A stretch of DNA of 64,000 nucleotides from Anoxybacillus tengchongensis (GCF_014201585.1 NZ_JACHES010000010.1:1-64000); one strand, 5' to 3'; counted from the first letter of the stretch, positions 47,258 through 57,209 are shown. Made by a program: numbers and translations. The notes: generated by a model from the letters alone, not told the origin.

Positions 47258-50200
47258 TTAGTACAACCAGCCGTTTTTATTTCCGCCTTTCGTTGGATCT
47301 GTCGCATGTTCTACGACACGAATGACCGTTGATGCCGTCCACGCTTTTCCGTTTTCATCGATCAATTTTACCGTCAGCGGTGTTTCACCGAGACGTTTCG
47401 CAGTCACTTCTCCATTTGAATCAACAACCGCATAATAACTATTACTGATAGTAAATGAACGGCTCACAATTTTTGTCGTCGCATTTGCTGGGATTGGTGC
47501 AATATATGGTAATACATTAATTGTTTTTCCTTTTTGCACAACGAACGTTGAAGGGAGCGAAATACCTGTTAACGGTGAACCAACATGAACAACGGCTGTT
47601 CCAATGACACCGTTATGCGCTTGCGCGGTAATTGTCACTTGTCCTGTGCTCACACCTGTAATCTTTCCATTTTCATCAACCGAAGCGATATTCGGATTCG
47701 ATGACCGCCATGTAATCGTCTTATACGTTGCATTGTTTGGTGCAACTGTTGCTGTGAGAGTAGTTGTTTCACCGATATTCATATGGACAACAGTTGGTGA
47801 TACGACAACTGCAGTGACCGGGATGGCTTGAACGGTGACAGTAACCGTTTTTTCAATCAGCTCATCATTTCTGTTAAACGCTTGAATAGTTAGCGTTGTT
47901 ACTCCTTCTTTTAATCCGGTAATTGTGCCGTTTGCACCATTCACTTCAGCATACAAGCTATTTCCTAGTGAATAAGATACCGCTTTTTTTGCATCTGCTG
48001 GCGATACGGTAATTGGAATTGGAATTGTTTCACCCACATGAACAGTAAAATCGTTTATTGTCATCGAATCAACTGGGATGCGTACGATCACTGTCATCGT
48101 TGCTGTTTTTACGTTACCGAACACATCTTTTACACGCGCTGTCACTTGTGCTGTTCCTTCTTGTAATGCGGTAATGACGCCGTTTTGATCAATTGAAATG
48201 ATTTGCCCGTTACTATTTTCGCTCCACTCCACTGAGGCGATCGTTGCTTCTTGTGGCAAAACGTTTAACAATAAACGCGCATTTTTCGGCACGCCACGAT
48301 TTACAAACATCGTACTTGGTAGCGTGACATCTGTAATTTTGTAATCAGAAACAAACGACAAAGCATTAAATGACAAATTGACGACTTGCGTATTAATATC
48401 TTTATACGTCAATTTTGCTTGCGACAGTGAGAACGTTCCTTTTGTCATTGGCTTTACTTGAATGACGAACGTTTGTGGTTCAGCTACATACGTTGTTCCT
48501 GATTTTACAAACGAAATGTCTGGTAACATTCCTTTAATTGTATATCCTTCTGTGATTGTCCCTTGTTTTGTAAATCCATTCGGTAAAGAAACGACTTCAA
48601 TGCCTGCTGGTAATTTTTCTTCAAATGCAACGTTTGTCACTTTTAACAACGTATTCGTTAATAATGACAACGGTTTTGGTGTGAGTGTATATTGTATCGT
48701 CACCGGCTCATGAACTGGAGCGAGCGTTTTTGAAATTGTTCGACTGACTTCAATATTTGCCGATACTTTTTCAATGACGACTTGAAATTCTTTCGTTACT
48801 TTTGCTCCACGTGCGTCTGTTGCTTCAATTTTTATTTTCGCTGTTCCACCGTTTGGCATATTGTGCGGAAGCGATTGAATAATTGTTGTGCCGTTCGGCA
48901 CGTTGTTTTGCGCATACACTTCTTGATCGTTTAACCATACTTTCGTAGAAAATGTTCGATCTACTAAGTCTAAATCTTCCACTTTATACGAGAGTTCAAT
49001 CGGCTGATTGCTCGGAATTTTTTCGTTTTCTCTCGGTGTGATAACTGTTAATTGCGGTGCATGGTTTGATCCGAAAAACGCACGGTACATTGTATTGACA
49101 AATAATTTTTGTTCATCTTCTGGGAATGCTGATGTTGTCCCTACATGCCCTGTTCCTGAGTATGTGACGTTTCCATTGGAATACGTATAATAATGGTTCC
49201 AGCTATCGTGTACATCACGAGGAGATCCATTAATATTGTACCAAGGGATTACATTCTCATTTTCTAAATTAAGCGTATAATATTGATTGTGCGTTGTTGC
49301 GATTGTAATGCTGTCACCTAATGCAAATGGATAGTTTGTCATTAAACCGCTATTCACTTGTTTTGTACTTGTCGATGCATTTGGTGCACCGTTTCCTAAA
49401 TCCGTTTGCGGTTGAATTTGTTGCACAATCGGACCGAATTCATTTACCCATACGTTATTTGCTCCAAACATCACATCATGTGTAAACATGACGCTTTGAC
49501 CAGATTGAATAAAGTTTTTGACGGATTGAACGGTATTTTGATTTAAAGAAATAACAGAACCACATCCGTTATAACAATCTGCAAAACCAAAAATAATCAT
49601 ATCATATTTTCCATTAATGACTTCATGTGAATAATTTGGTTCGTACACCTTGCTTTTTTGAAAATCTGCTAATGTTGTTACGTCAATATTAATATGATAT
49701 TCATTTGTACGACTTAAAAAACTCGGATTCATATTTTTCGTATTTAATAAAGAACTTGCATCGTTCCCTTTCCGAATTTGTAATACTTTAATATTGGCAA
49801 CAACATCTTGAAACTTCACAAACCCTTTTTCATAATCTTTTAACGCGCTTGTTTCATCAACAATTTCTACTTTCCAATAACGTGGTCCAGAATAGCCAGC
49901 TGGAAGAGTGTATGAAATCGTTCCTGTTGCTCCTTGCACTTGCTTTGATGCAACAATTTCTTCACTCGTATATTTGTCGTTAAAATCAGAGTCGATATAT
50001 AAGTTGACAGTCAATAATTTATTTTGAAATTGTGTATAATTCGTAATTTGATATACAAATGACAGCGTATCTCCTTTTGTATACACCTGTGTCGAAGACG
50101 GGGCATTTGTTAACACAAAATGAGGACGTTTCGTGCCATTTGTCGCAAAATAGTTTTTCATGTTCGTATTCGTTGTAAAGAAAATGACGTTTGTTTTTGA

Positions 50201-50680
50201 CTTCCATGCATTGGATTGAGAGTAACTATACAATTTACTTGTCGGATACTTTTTTACGCTGCTGTCATGAAGAAAAACAGGCAATCCTTTGTCAATATAA
50301 AATTGTTTGATTTGTCCAGCTTTCAAATCTGTCACATCGTTTAAAATATTCGTCGTATTATGCGATGCACTTCTATTGCTGCTCGTTGTCATGCCTAGTT
50401 TTGTCGGGTTATAATCGCCACTCGAAATCACAATCGCATCATATTTACCGTCTAATTCATCACGCAAAGCAACAAAACGTTTCATCGTCATCGTTGTCAC
50501 ATTGATATTCGACGTGCTCCCTAATTCTTGTTTTAACGGTGATGAAGATAATTGATTGGCATGACTAACAATTTCAAGAACATTGTATGTGATATTGTCA
50601 TTCGCACGTACAGTGATGACAGGAATGAATAACGGAACGAGTAAAAGAAGCGTTAAAAATACCGAAACAGCTCTTTTCAC
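47258..50680 (-). CDS. Large secreted DUF5057-like protein with BIG2 repeats
   Basis: An 1140-residue exported protein. Signal peptide at 1-26. Residues 31-190 and 296-540 resemble DUF5057 / class I amidotransferase-like modules (YNVLEIVSHANQLS, GKYDAIVISSGDYN, GKYDMIIFGFADCYNGCG). Ig-like segments follow at about 541-640 and 641-780, then four BIG2-type repeats at about 781-866, 869-950, 953-1034 and 1037-1122. There is no LPXTG or lipid anchor, and it ends GNKNGWLY. The start is GTG 50680 after GGGGGAG. Next to the minor pilin genes it is a candidate adhesin or pilus-associated protein; the role is inferred. Confidence 0.8.
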   Translation of the reverse strand: MKRAVSVFLTLLLLVPLFIPVITVRANDNITYNVLEIVSHANQLSSSPLKQELGSTSNINVTTMTMKRFVALRDELDGKYDAIVISSGDYNPTKLGMTTSSNRSASHNTTNILNDVTDLKAGQIKQFYIDKGLPVFLHDSSVKKYPTSKLYSYSQSNAWKSKTNVIFFTTNTNMKNYFATNGTKRPHFVLTNAPSSTQVYTKGDTLSFVYQITNYTQFQNKLLTVNLYIDSDFNDKYTSEEIVASKQVQGATGTISYTLPAGYSGPRYWKVEIVDETSALKDYEKGFVKFQDVVANIKVLQIRKGNDASSLLNTKNMNPSFLSRTNEYHINIDVTTLADFQKSKVYEPNYSHEVINGKYDMIIFGFADCYNGCGSVISLNQNTVQSVKNFIQSGQSVMFTHDVMFGANNVWVNEFGPIVQQIQPQTDLGNGAPNASTSTKQVNSGLMTNYPFALGDSITIATTHNQYYTLNLENENVIPWYNINGSPRDVHDSWNHYYTYSNGNVTYSGTGHVGTTSAFPEDEQKLFVNTMYRAFFGSNHAPQLTVITPRENEKIPSNQPIELSYKVEDLDLVDRTFSTKVWLNDQEVYAQNNVPNGTTIIQSLPHNMPNGGTAKIKIEATDARGAKVTKEFQVVIEKVSANIEVSRTISKTLAPVHEPVTIQYTLTPKPLSLLTNTLLKVTNVAFEEKLPAGIEVVSLPNGFTKQGTITEGYTIKGMLPDISFVKSGTTYVAEPQTFVIQVKPMTKGTFSLSQAKLTYKDINTQVVNLSFNALSFVSDYKITDVTLPSTMFVNRGVPKNARLLLNVLPQEATIASVEWSENSNGQIISIDQNGVITALQEGTAQVTARVKDVFGNVKTATMTVIVRIPVDSMTINDFTVHVGETIPIPITVSPADAKKAVSYSLGNSLYAEVNGANGTITGLKEGVTTLTIQAFNRNDELIEKTVTVTVQAIPVTAVVVSPTVVHMNIGETTTLTATVAPNNATYKTITWRSSNPNIASVDENGKITGVSTGQVTITAQAHNGVIGTAVVHVGSPLTGISLPSTFVVQKGKTINVLPYIAPIPANATTKIVSRSFTISNSYYAVVDSNGEVTAKRLGETPLTVKLIDENGKAWTASTVIRVVEHATDPTKGGNKNGWLY

Positions 50681-50717
50681 CTATCTCTCCCCCTTTCAAA
50701 AATCCTACTTTTTATCT

Positions 50718-50726
50718 ATTATACCA
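50718..50726 (-). promoter_or_regulatory. Extended -10 promoter of the DUF5057-like gene
   Basis: TGGTATAAT on the minus strand matches the extended -10 consensus, 37 bp before the GTG start and just after folC. No good -35 is seen, as usual for extended -10 promoters. Confidence 0.6.
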
Positions 50727-50738
50727 GCAATTTTCGTC

Positions 50739-52043
50739 TTACTTATATTTATTTTTTATAAAATTTCGTACATTTGAGATGAAATAAAGTGAACCTGTAA
50801 TTAAAATAATATCATCTTTGGCGACTTGTTTCCGTTTCTCTTTTAACCATTGTTTCCAATCGTTTGTCCATTGCACGTTTGGATGCGTCGCCTGTTCCGC
50901 AAGTTGCTCGGCGGAAAGGGCACGCGGAAAGTCAAACGTTGTAAACGTCATCGTTTCGGCAATCGATTGTAACTTTCGAATCATCGCTGTGACCGGTTTA
51001 TCACCTAACGCTGTAAAGAGCACGTGCACACGGCGATTCGGATAGTGAGTATTCATCGTCGCCACAAGGCTAGCGATTCCTTCTTCGTTATGCGCGCCGT
51101 CAATGATGATAAGCGGGCGATCGCTCATTTTTTCAAATCGTCCGAGCCACTCCGCTTTTCGAATACCGTGATACATATGTTCACGTTCAATAAGAAACGA
51201 ATAATATGTGCGTAAATAATCGGCGACCATAAGCGCGAGCGCAGCATTTTTTACTTGATGTGCCCCAAGCATCGTTGTCGTTACATGATGATATGTCGTA
51301 AACGGTGTTTGTAACGAAAAACGTTCCCCACTTGCTGTTGGTTCATGAGAGAAAAGCGCGAAATCACGACCAAGCGCATACGTTTTTGCCCGCACAGATG
51401 CTGCTTTTTCTTCTACTACTTGTAGCGCCTCCGGCTGGTCGATCGCAGTAACAACAGGAATTCCTGCTTTAATAATTCCCGCTTTTTCAAACGCAATTTG
51501 TTCGAGTGTATCCCCTAATATATGTATATGATCGTAGCCGACATTTGTAATCACCGATAAAAGCGGATAAATGATGTTCGTTGAGTCTAAGCGACCACCA
51601 AGTCCAACTTCAAAAATGACAACGTCTTGCACGTTCATTTTACCGAAATAATAAAGCGCCATGGCGGTAATAACTTCAAACTCTGTCGGCCCACCTAATT
51701 CCGTCTGTTCTAACTGTTCTGCTAAAGGCTGAATGACTTGCACAAGTTTGATCAGATCGACATCGCTAATCGGTTGTCCGTTTATGCTAATGCGTTCATT
51801 AAACTGTTCAACGTACGGCGATGTAAATGTTCCAACACGATATCCTGCTTCTTGTAATATATGACGTAAAAAGCAAACGGTCGATCCTTTTCCGTTCGTC
51901 CCACCGACATGAATCGCTTTGATGCGGCGCTCTGGATGATCGAGCTTTTCCATCATCCATTCCATTCGTTTAAGCCCCGGTTTGACTCCTAATGATAGAC
52001 GGCTATGAATCCAATCAACTGCTTCTTTATATGTAAAAACCAT
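50739..52043 (-). CDS. folC: Folylpolyglutamate synthase / dihydrofolate synthase
   Basis: A 434-residue Mur-ligase-like enzyme adding glutamates to folates. Visible: GVKPGLKRMEWMMEKLDHPE (start of the family), P-loop VGGTNGKGSTVCFLRH, TSPYVEQFNERISING, VIFEVGLGGRLDSTN and IIDGAHNEEGIASL. GGAGGG precedes ATG 52043. It follows valS by 62 bp, the order known from Bacillus. Confidence 0.97.
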   Translation of the reverse strand: MVFTYKEAVDWIHSRLSLGVKPGLKRMEWMMEKLDHPERRIKAIHVGGTNGKGSTVCFLRHILQEAGYRVGTFTSPYVEQFNERISINGQPISDVDLIKLVQVIQPLAEQLEQTELGGPTEFEVITAMALYYFGKMNVQDVVIFEVGLGGRLDSTNIIYPLLSVITNVGYDHIHILGDTLEQIAFEKAGIIKAGIPVVTAIDQPEALQVVEEKAASVRAKTYALGRDFALFSHEPTASGERFSLQTPFTTYHHVTTTMLGAHQVKNAALALMVADYLRTYYSFLIEREHMYHGIRKAEWLGRFEKMSDRPLIIIDGAHNEEGIASLVATMNTHYPNRRVHVLFTALGDKPVTAMIRKLQSIAETMTFTTFDFPRALSAEQLAEQATHPNVQWTNDWKQWLKEKRKQVAKDDIILITGSLYFISNVRNFIKNKYK

Positions 52044-52065
52044 GAAAAATCCCTCCTCTACAAAG

Positions 52066-52097
52066 TGAAAGACGAATCCAAAATGGATTCGTCTTCA
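52066..52097 (-). terminator. valS-folC intergenic hairpin
   Basis: A perfect 12-bp stem AAGACGAATCCA/TGGATTCGTCTT (52069-52080 with 52084-52095) with a 3-base loop. The following minus-strand sequence is only partly T-rich, so it may attenuate rather than stop read-through from valS into folC. Confidence 0.6.
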
Positions 52098-52105
52098 TCA
52101 TAAAA

Positions 52106-54730
52106 CTATTGTTTTAATTGTGCAAGACGGGCGCGGACAGCTTCGCGTTTTTCGATGTAGTCGCGCTCTTTTTTCCGCTCCTCTTCCACAACGTGCGCTG
52201 GCGCTTTCGCTAAAAATCCTTCGTTGCTTAATTTCTTTTGCACACGCTCGACTTCTTGATCGAGTTTTTGCAGCTCTTTTTCAAGACGTTTCACTTCTTC
52301 TTCAATATTAATTAACCCTTCGAGCGGCAAGCTTAGTTCTGCCCCTGTCACAACAGCGGTCATCGCTTTCTCGACCGTTGGAATCGTCGTGTCGATGACA
52401 AGCTCACTAGGGTTACAGAAACGCTCGATATATGAGCGGTTTTTCTGAAGGGTATTCGCAATTTGCTCGTCTTTTGCTTTAATGTGCAGCGTAATTGGCT
52501 TGCTTAGCGGCGTATTCACTTCAGCGCGAATGTTACGCACCGCGCGAATAATATCAACAAGCAAACGCATTTGTTCAGCCGCTTCATGATTGCTTAGTTC
52601 AGGACGAACTTGCGGCCACGGAGCAACCGTAATCGATTCTCCTTCATGCGGAAGTTGTTGCCAAATTTCTTCGGTAACAAACGGCATAAACGGATGAAGG
52701 AGACGCATCGTTTGATCAAGCACGTAAGCAAGAACGGAGCGCGTCGTTTTCTTCGCTTGTTCATCGTCACCGTATAGTGGCAATTTCGCCATTTCGATAT
52801 ACCAGTCGCATAAGTCGTCCCAAATGAAGTTATATAACACGCGACCGACTTCACCAAACTCGTATTTATCTGCGAGTTTTGTCACCGTCTCAATCGTTTC
52901 ATTTAAGCGTGTTAAAATCCAATGATCCGCAACCGATTTTTCGCCATGTAAGTCGATGTCTTCATACGTGAATCCTTCCATGTTCATGAGCGCAAAACGG
53001 GAAGCGTTCCAAATTTTATTGACGAAGTTCCATGTCGCTTCAACTTTTTCTGTACTAAAGCGCAAGTCTTGACCAGGGGCACTTCCTGTCGCTAAAAAGT
53101 AACGAAGCGAGTCGGCACCGTACTGATCAATCACATCCATCGGATCGACGCCATTGCCAAGCGACTTACTCATTTTTCTTCCTTGTGCATCGCGCACTAA
53201 TCCGTGAATAAGAACATCTTTAAACGGGCGTTTTCCTGTAAATTCAAGCGCTTGGAAAATCATGCGCGATACCCAGAAGAAAATAATATCGTAGCCTGTA
53301 ACAAGCACATCTGTTGGGTAATAACGGTTATAATCTGCCGCTTCTTCGTCTGGCCAGCCCATTGTTGAAAATGGCCAAAGCGCCGAGCTAAACCACGTAT
53401 CTAATACATCAGGGTCTTGTTCCCAATTTTCAATGTCTGCTGGTGGCTCGTGTCCAACATACACTTCGCCCGTTTCTTTATGATACCATGCTGGGATGCG
53501 ATGCCCCCACCAAAGTTGGCGAGAAATGCACCAATCGCGAATGTTTTCCATCCAATGTAAATACGTTTTTTCAAATCGCTCTGGAACGAAATTCACTTTT
53601 CCTTCTGTTTTTTGTAGTTCAATGGCAGCTTCAGCAAGCGGCTTCATTTTGACAAACCATTGTGTCGATAAATACGGTTCTACGACTGCACCGCTCCGTT
53701 CGCTATGACCGACAGAATGCATATGCTCTTCGATTTTAAATAGCACACCTTGTTCTTGTAAATCTTTGACGATTTGTTTGCGGCATTCGAAACGATCGAG
53801 TCCCTTATATTGAAGCGCATTGTCGTTCATTGTGCCGTCTTCGTTCATCACAAGAATACGCGGTAAGTGATGACGGTTTCCGATTTCAAAGTCGTTTGGA
53901 TCATGTGCTGGCGTAATTTTCACCGCTCCGGAACCGAACGACATATCGACATACTCGTCACCAATAATCGGAATTTCACGACCGACGATCGGTAAAATGA
54001 CTGTTTTTCCGATCAGGTGTTTGTAGCGTTCGTCTTCTGGATGAACGGCAACCGCTGTATCACCAAGCATCGTCTCTGGACGAGTCGTTGCCACTTCGAT
54101 ATAGCCAGAGCCGTCTGCAAGCGGATAACGCATATGATATAGCGCACCTTGCACATCTTTATACACGACTTCAATGTCCGATAATGCTGTTTTTGTTACT
54201 GGATCCCAGTTAATAATGTATTCGCCACGATAAATAAGTCCTTTTTCATATAACGATACAAATACTTCACGCACCGCTTTTGATAATCCTTCATCAAGCG
54301 TAAAGCGCTCCCGCGTATAATCGAGGCCAAGTCCAAGCTTCGCCCATTGAGAGCGAATATGTCCTGCGTATTCTTCTTTCCATTTCCACGTCTCTTCAAC
54401 AAATGTTTCACGCCCTAAATCGTAGCGTGTTTTTCCTTCGTTGCGGAGCTTTTCTTCCACTTTTGCTTGCGTCGCAATCCCCGCATGGTCCATGCCCGGA
54501 AGCCATAACACGTCATACCCTTGCATGCGCTTCATGCGCGTAATGATGTCTTGTAACGTCGTATCCCATGCATGTCCTAAATGAAGTTTCCCTGTCACAT
54601 TTGGGGGTGGAATGACGATCGTAAATGGTTTCTTCCTTTCGTCACTTGTTGCTTCAAAAAACTTTCCTTTTAACCACCATTCATAACGATTTGCCTCAAC
54701 AGTACGGTGGTCATATTTTGGCGATAACAT
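52106..54730 (-). CDS. valS: Valyl-tRNA synthetase
   Basis: An 874-residue class I synthetase. HIGH motif as [14 protein letters not shown], an editing domain in the middle ([17 protein letters not shown]), KMSKS loop [14 protein letters not shown], an anticodon-binding domain and a C-terminal coiled coil ([18 protein letters not shown]). ATG 54730 follows GGAGGG; the 13-residue upstream extension lies in the T-box terminator region. Controlled by the valine T-box just upstream. Confidence 0.98.
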   Translation of the reverse strand: MLSPKYDHRTVEANRYEWWLKGKFFEATSDERKKPFTIVIPPPNVTGKLHLGHAWDTTLQDIITRMKRMQGYDVLWLPGMDHAGIATQAKVEEKLRNEGKTRYDLGRETFVEETWKWKEEYAGHIRSQWAKLGLGLDYTRERFTLDEGLSKAVREVFVSLYEKGLIYRGEYIINWDPVTKTALSDIEVVYKDVQGALYHMRYPLADGSGYIEVATTRPETMLGDTAVAVHPEDERYKHLIGKTVILPIVGREIPIIGDEYVDMSFGSGAVKITPAHDPNDFEIGNRHHLPRILVMNEDGTMNDNALQYKGLDRFECRKQIVKDLQEQGVLFKIEEHMHSVGHSERSGAVVEPYLSTQWFVKMKPLAEAAIELQKTEGKVNFVPERFEKTYLHWMENIRDWCISRQLWWGHRIPAWYHKETGEVYVGHEPPADIENWEQDPDVLDTWFSSALWPFSTMGWPDEEAADYNRYYPTDVLVTGYDIIFFWVSRMIFQALEFTGKRPFKDVLIHGLVRDAQGRKMSKSLGNGVDPMDVIDQYGADSLRYFLATGSAPGQDLRFSTEKVEATWNFVNKIWNASRFALMNMEGFTYEDIDLHGEKSVADHWILTRLNETIETVTKLADKYEFGEVGRVLYNFIWDDLCDWYIEMAKLPLYGDDEQAKKTTRSVLAYVLDQTMRLLHPFMPFVTEEIWQQLPHEGESITVAPWPQVRPELSNHEAAEQMRLLVDIIRAVRNIRAEVNTPLSKPITLHIKAKDEQIANTLQKNRSYIERFCNPSELVIDTTIPTVEKAMTAVVTGAELSLPLEGLINIEEEVKRLEKELQKLDQEVERVQKKLSNEGFLAKAPAHVVEEERKKERDYIEKREAVRARLAQLKQ

Positions 54731-54753
54731 AAAAATCCCTCCTTCAGTCAAAT

Positions 54754-55003
54754 AAAAAACTCCTTCCATCCGAAAAGGACGAAAGGAGACTCTTTCGCGG
54801 TACCACCTTTTTTCTTAAGCAACGCTTAAGCACTCAAATCGATAACGGCGATGCACCGGCTTCTTCTACTTTCGTTCGAAGAAACAGCTCCAGGGCGACC
54901 TTCCGACGACCACAAACCTAGGAAATCTCGCAGCTACTGATTTCCCTCTCTGCAAGGCGGGTTGCGCCGTACTCTTCCCTATCTTCGCTTTTTTCTATTC
55001 ATA
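54754..55003 (-). ncRNA. T-box riboswitch of valS
   Basis: The roughly 250-nt leader of valS holds the T-box sequence GGTGGTACCGCG (54796-54807), an AGTA bulge near the 5' end in GGAAGAGTACGG, and a probable specifier loop with GTC (54897-54899) just above an AGGG/CCCT helix. GTC is a valine codon and should pair with the GAC anticodon of tRNA-Val. The terminator stem CTCCTTCCATCC/GGACGAAAGGAG (54760-54771 with 54777-54788) is followed by six T. Uncharged tRNA-Val would favour the antiterminator. Confidence 0.93.
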
Positions 55004-55009
55004 CATAAT

Positions 55010-55037
55010 ACTATATAAAAATCATATGAATCGTCAA
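55010..55037 (-). promoter_or_regulatory. Predicted promoter of the T-box/valS transcript
   Basis: TTGACG (55032-55037), a 16-bp spacer and TATAGT (55010-55015) on the minus strand give a start near 55003, just before the T-box fold. Confidence 0.6.
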
Positions 55038-55074
55038 TAAGGTTTGCCACATTTTCACTCCTTTATACATATGA

Positions 55075-55104
55075 TAAAAAAGAAAAGCTCCAACATGTGG
55101 AGCT
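55075..55104 (-). terminator. Terminator of the hem-spoVID-ysxE strand
   Basis: AGCTCCA/TGGAGCT (55086-55092 with 55098-55104) is followed on the minus strand by a T-rich tract (55075-55085). It lies 202 bp past the ysxE stop, on the far side of the small plus-strand gene. Confidence 0.7.
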
Positions 55105-55129
55105 AACCATTTGAAAAGGAAGTGAACAT

Positions 55130-55321
55130 ATGCGTAAACGTTTCAACCCGTACGCTTGGCCACCGTGGTTGAGAAAGCTGCGCTTTATTGCTGAACAATG
55201 CATCATCCCGATTACCGTTGTTCAAGCGATTCGCACCATTTTATTTCCAACAACAATCGACGTTATTTTACTCGCTATTTTCATTTTTCTTTCCTTCGCT
55301 TTACATTACGATTGGATTTGA
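55130..55321 (+). CDS. Small membrane protein of unknown function
   Basis: A 63-residue protein: basic, aromatic N-terminus (RKRFNPYAWPPWLRKLRF) and two hydrophobic helices (about 23-40 and 42-60). AAAGGAAGTG lies eight bases before ATG 55130. Its end overlaps the ysxE stop region by 16 bp on the opposite strand, and the minus-strand terminator lies upstream of its start, so the ysxE transcript would be antisense to the entire gene. No family is recognised with confidence. Confidence 0.65.
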   Translation: MRKRFNPYAWPPWLRKLRFIAEQCIIPITVVQAIRTILFPTTIDVILLAIFIFLSFALHYDWI

Positions 55322-56220
55322 TTTGTTTGTTTTTCTTCTTCCCATTTTCCGATGACATATTCGATATTTTTCATTTGCCAATATGCCTGCTGCCAAGTAG
55401 CGGTGAATTGTCGCTCATGTCGTTGTTGTTCGTACCGATGAATGAGACGAACAAAACGATGTGGATCAACAAGTAAATGAAAAAATAAAAGCCGTTCATC
55501 TTCTTCAAGCGCCAATGTTTGTTCATACTGTGAAAGCCATTGTACTGCTTCATCACATACAATCGGATACGTATGCAAATATTGGCGAAAAAAGAAAAGT
55601 AAATCATGAAATGGAGGAGCCCAACGCGCTTGTTCAAAACTAATAAAATACGATGTACCATCATCTCGTTCGACATAATGGCGAAACGACGGGCGACCGT
55701 GAATATAGCAAATGCGCACCGTCTTTTTTTCTCGCATTCGCTCACGCCATTCATTTAACGTATGTTCAGAAAAAGAAATGGCGCGCATAACGTCAAGAAA
55801 ATGGATGCAACATTGCAGTTGAAACGGCGACATATACCATTGTTTTTCACATTGTTCAATATACTGAGTTAATGTTTGTTTTGTCTTTTCAAGTGAGCTT
55901 TTTCGTTCCTTATAATACGATTCGATTTCCGTTTCCATCGTTTGCATTTCTTTTAACGAATGTTTATGCCATCGCGCCAAATCGTGAAAAAATGACGATG
56001 TTGGATCCGTTTTTTCTTTTAACCAAGGCATCATATAATACCATTGCCCATCTCGCTTTTTCGTTTCGTAAATCGGAATGGCAAGCGGTATACGGAGACG
56101 ATGCGCTTGTTCAATCGCTTGCCAATGTGCCAATGAAGCGATTCGTTTGAGCGCATATGTTCTATTCGCTATTTCCCATTTTTGTATACGCTCATGTTGT
56201 AATTGCACCGTTTTCATCAT
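55306..56220 (-). CDS. ysxE: Spore coat protein YsxE (CotS-like kinase fold)
   Basis: A 304-residue protein resembling the aminoglycoside phosphotransferase-like spore coat family (CotS, CotI, YsxE). The catalytic loop region appears as RICYIHGRPSFRHYVERDDG, where HGRPSFRH replaces the usual HGDxxxxN of the kinases; the downstream Asp of the metal motif is also unclear, so catalysis is doubtful. Encoded 12 bp after spoVID, as in B. subtilis where YsxE is a coat protein. Confidence 0.87.
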   Translation of the reverse strand: MMKTVQLQHERIQKWEIANRTYALKRIASLAHWQAIEQAHRLRIPLAIPIYETKKRDGQWYYMMPWLKEKTDPTSSFFHDLARWHKHSLKEMQTMETEIESYYKERKSSLEKTKQTLTQYIEQCEKQWYMSPFQLQCCIHFLDVMRAISFSEHTLNEWRERMREKKTVRICYIHGRPSFRHYVERDDGTSYFISFEQARWAPPFHDLLFFFRQYLHTYPIVCDEAVQWLSQYEQTLALEEDERLLFFHLLVDPHRFVRLIHRYEQQRHERQFTATWQQAYWQMKNIEYVIGKWEEEKQTNQIQS

Positions 56221-56232
56221 CGTACAACCCTT

Positions 56233-57138
56233 TTACACTTTACTTGGCGTTGGAATGTATAGCAACTGTCCTTCGTGTATATCCGCACCGCTTTCTAAAT
56301 GATTTGTACGCAACAACTGTTGGACAGATACGTCGTATCGCTCGGCAATCTTGTCCAACGAATCACCTTGTTGGACGATACAAATTTTCAAACGAGCAAA
56401 CGTCTGTTCTTCATTTTTACCAAATAGTTTTGTTAAATATAACGCATTTTCATTTCGCTTTTCGTTCGTATCTCTCCCTTTCATTTCAAGTTGAAATGAT
56501 TGTTTTTCCTCTTTTTGTTCTTCAGCTCGTTTATCTTCATGTTGCTCATCATCTAATAGCTGTTGTTCAACATGATTACTTTCTTCATGAAACATATAAA
56601 ACGGTGGAACGTTGACGATACTTCCTTGATCCTCTTCCGTTTCTTCCTGTTGATATACTTCTTCTCTTGCGACCACTTCAAACGGTTCGAAATCGTCTAC
56701 ATTGTATGGCTCCCATTCATCATCTTCGCGATCATCGTCCATTTGAATACCATGAATGGCCACTTCTGCAATAAGACGTAATTCATGTTGCCTTAAATCA
56801 TAATCAAATGATTCAATAAACACATACACTTGTTCGAGGTCATCAATTCGCTCTTTCGGTACGGTGACGTCAATCGGAAATTGATGCAAAAATTCACCAA
56901 CTTGTTCATCGTTTATACGGACATGCTCAACGTAGCGAACGGCTTCAACCGATAGATCGTCCTCTCCATCTTCTTCCCGCTTCGCATACTCCCCTGACAG
57001 TTCCAACACCCCGCGAATATACACATAATCTCCTTGTTCCTCAATCGTAATGGTTGGTTGTAGCGAAATCGATAATAACTGATCAACGTGATGTTCACGC
57101 CGAAAGGCAATCGCTTCTTCAATTGAAAAACGCAACAT
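56233..57138 (-). CDS. spoVID: Spore coat morphogenetic protein SpoVID
   Basis: A 301-residue protein: N-terminal domain (about 1-150) with LRFSIEEAIAFRREHHVDQ and LSISLQPTITIEEQGDYVYI, an acidic linker (150-250, many Glu/Gln), and a C-terminal LysM domain (about 253-298, IVQQGDSLDKIAERYDVS). SpoVID drives spore encasement and binds SafA. ATG 57138 is eight bases after AGGAG. Downstream of hemL behind a terminator. Confidence 0.93.
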   Translation of the reverse strand: MLRFSIEEAIAFRREHHVDQLLSISLQPTITIEEQGDYVYIRGVLELSGEYAKREEDGEDDLSVEAVRYVEHVRINDEQVGEFLHQFPIDVTVPKERIDDLEQVYVFIESFDYDLRQHELRLIAEVAIHGIQMDDDREDDEWEPYNVDDFEPFEVVAREEVYQQEETEEDQGSIVNVPPFYMFHEESNHVEQQLLDDEQHEDKRAEEQKEEKQSFQLEMKGRDTNEKRNENALYLTKLFGKNEEQTFARLKICIVQQGDSLDKIAERYDVSVQQLLRTNHLESGADIHEGQLLYIPTPSKV

Positions 57139-57209
57139 GCTCATCTCTCCTTCAACGTCCAAGTCATTTCACATTACTATGATTATGAAGTGGAAAAAAG
57201 AAGTATGCA

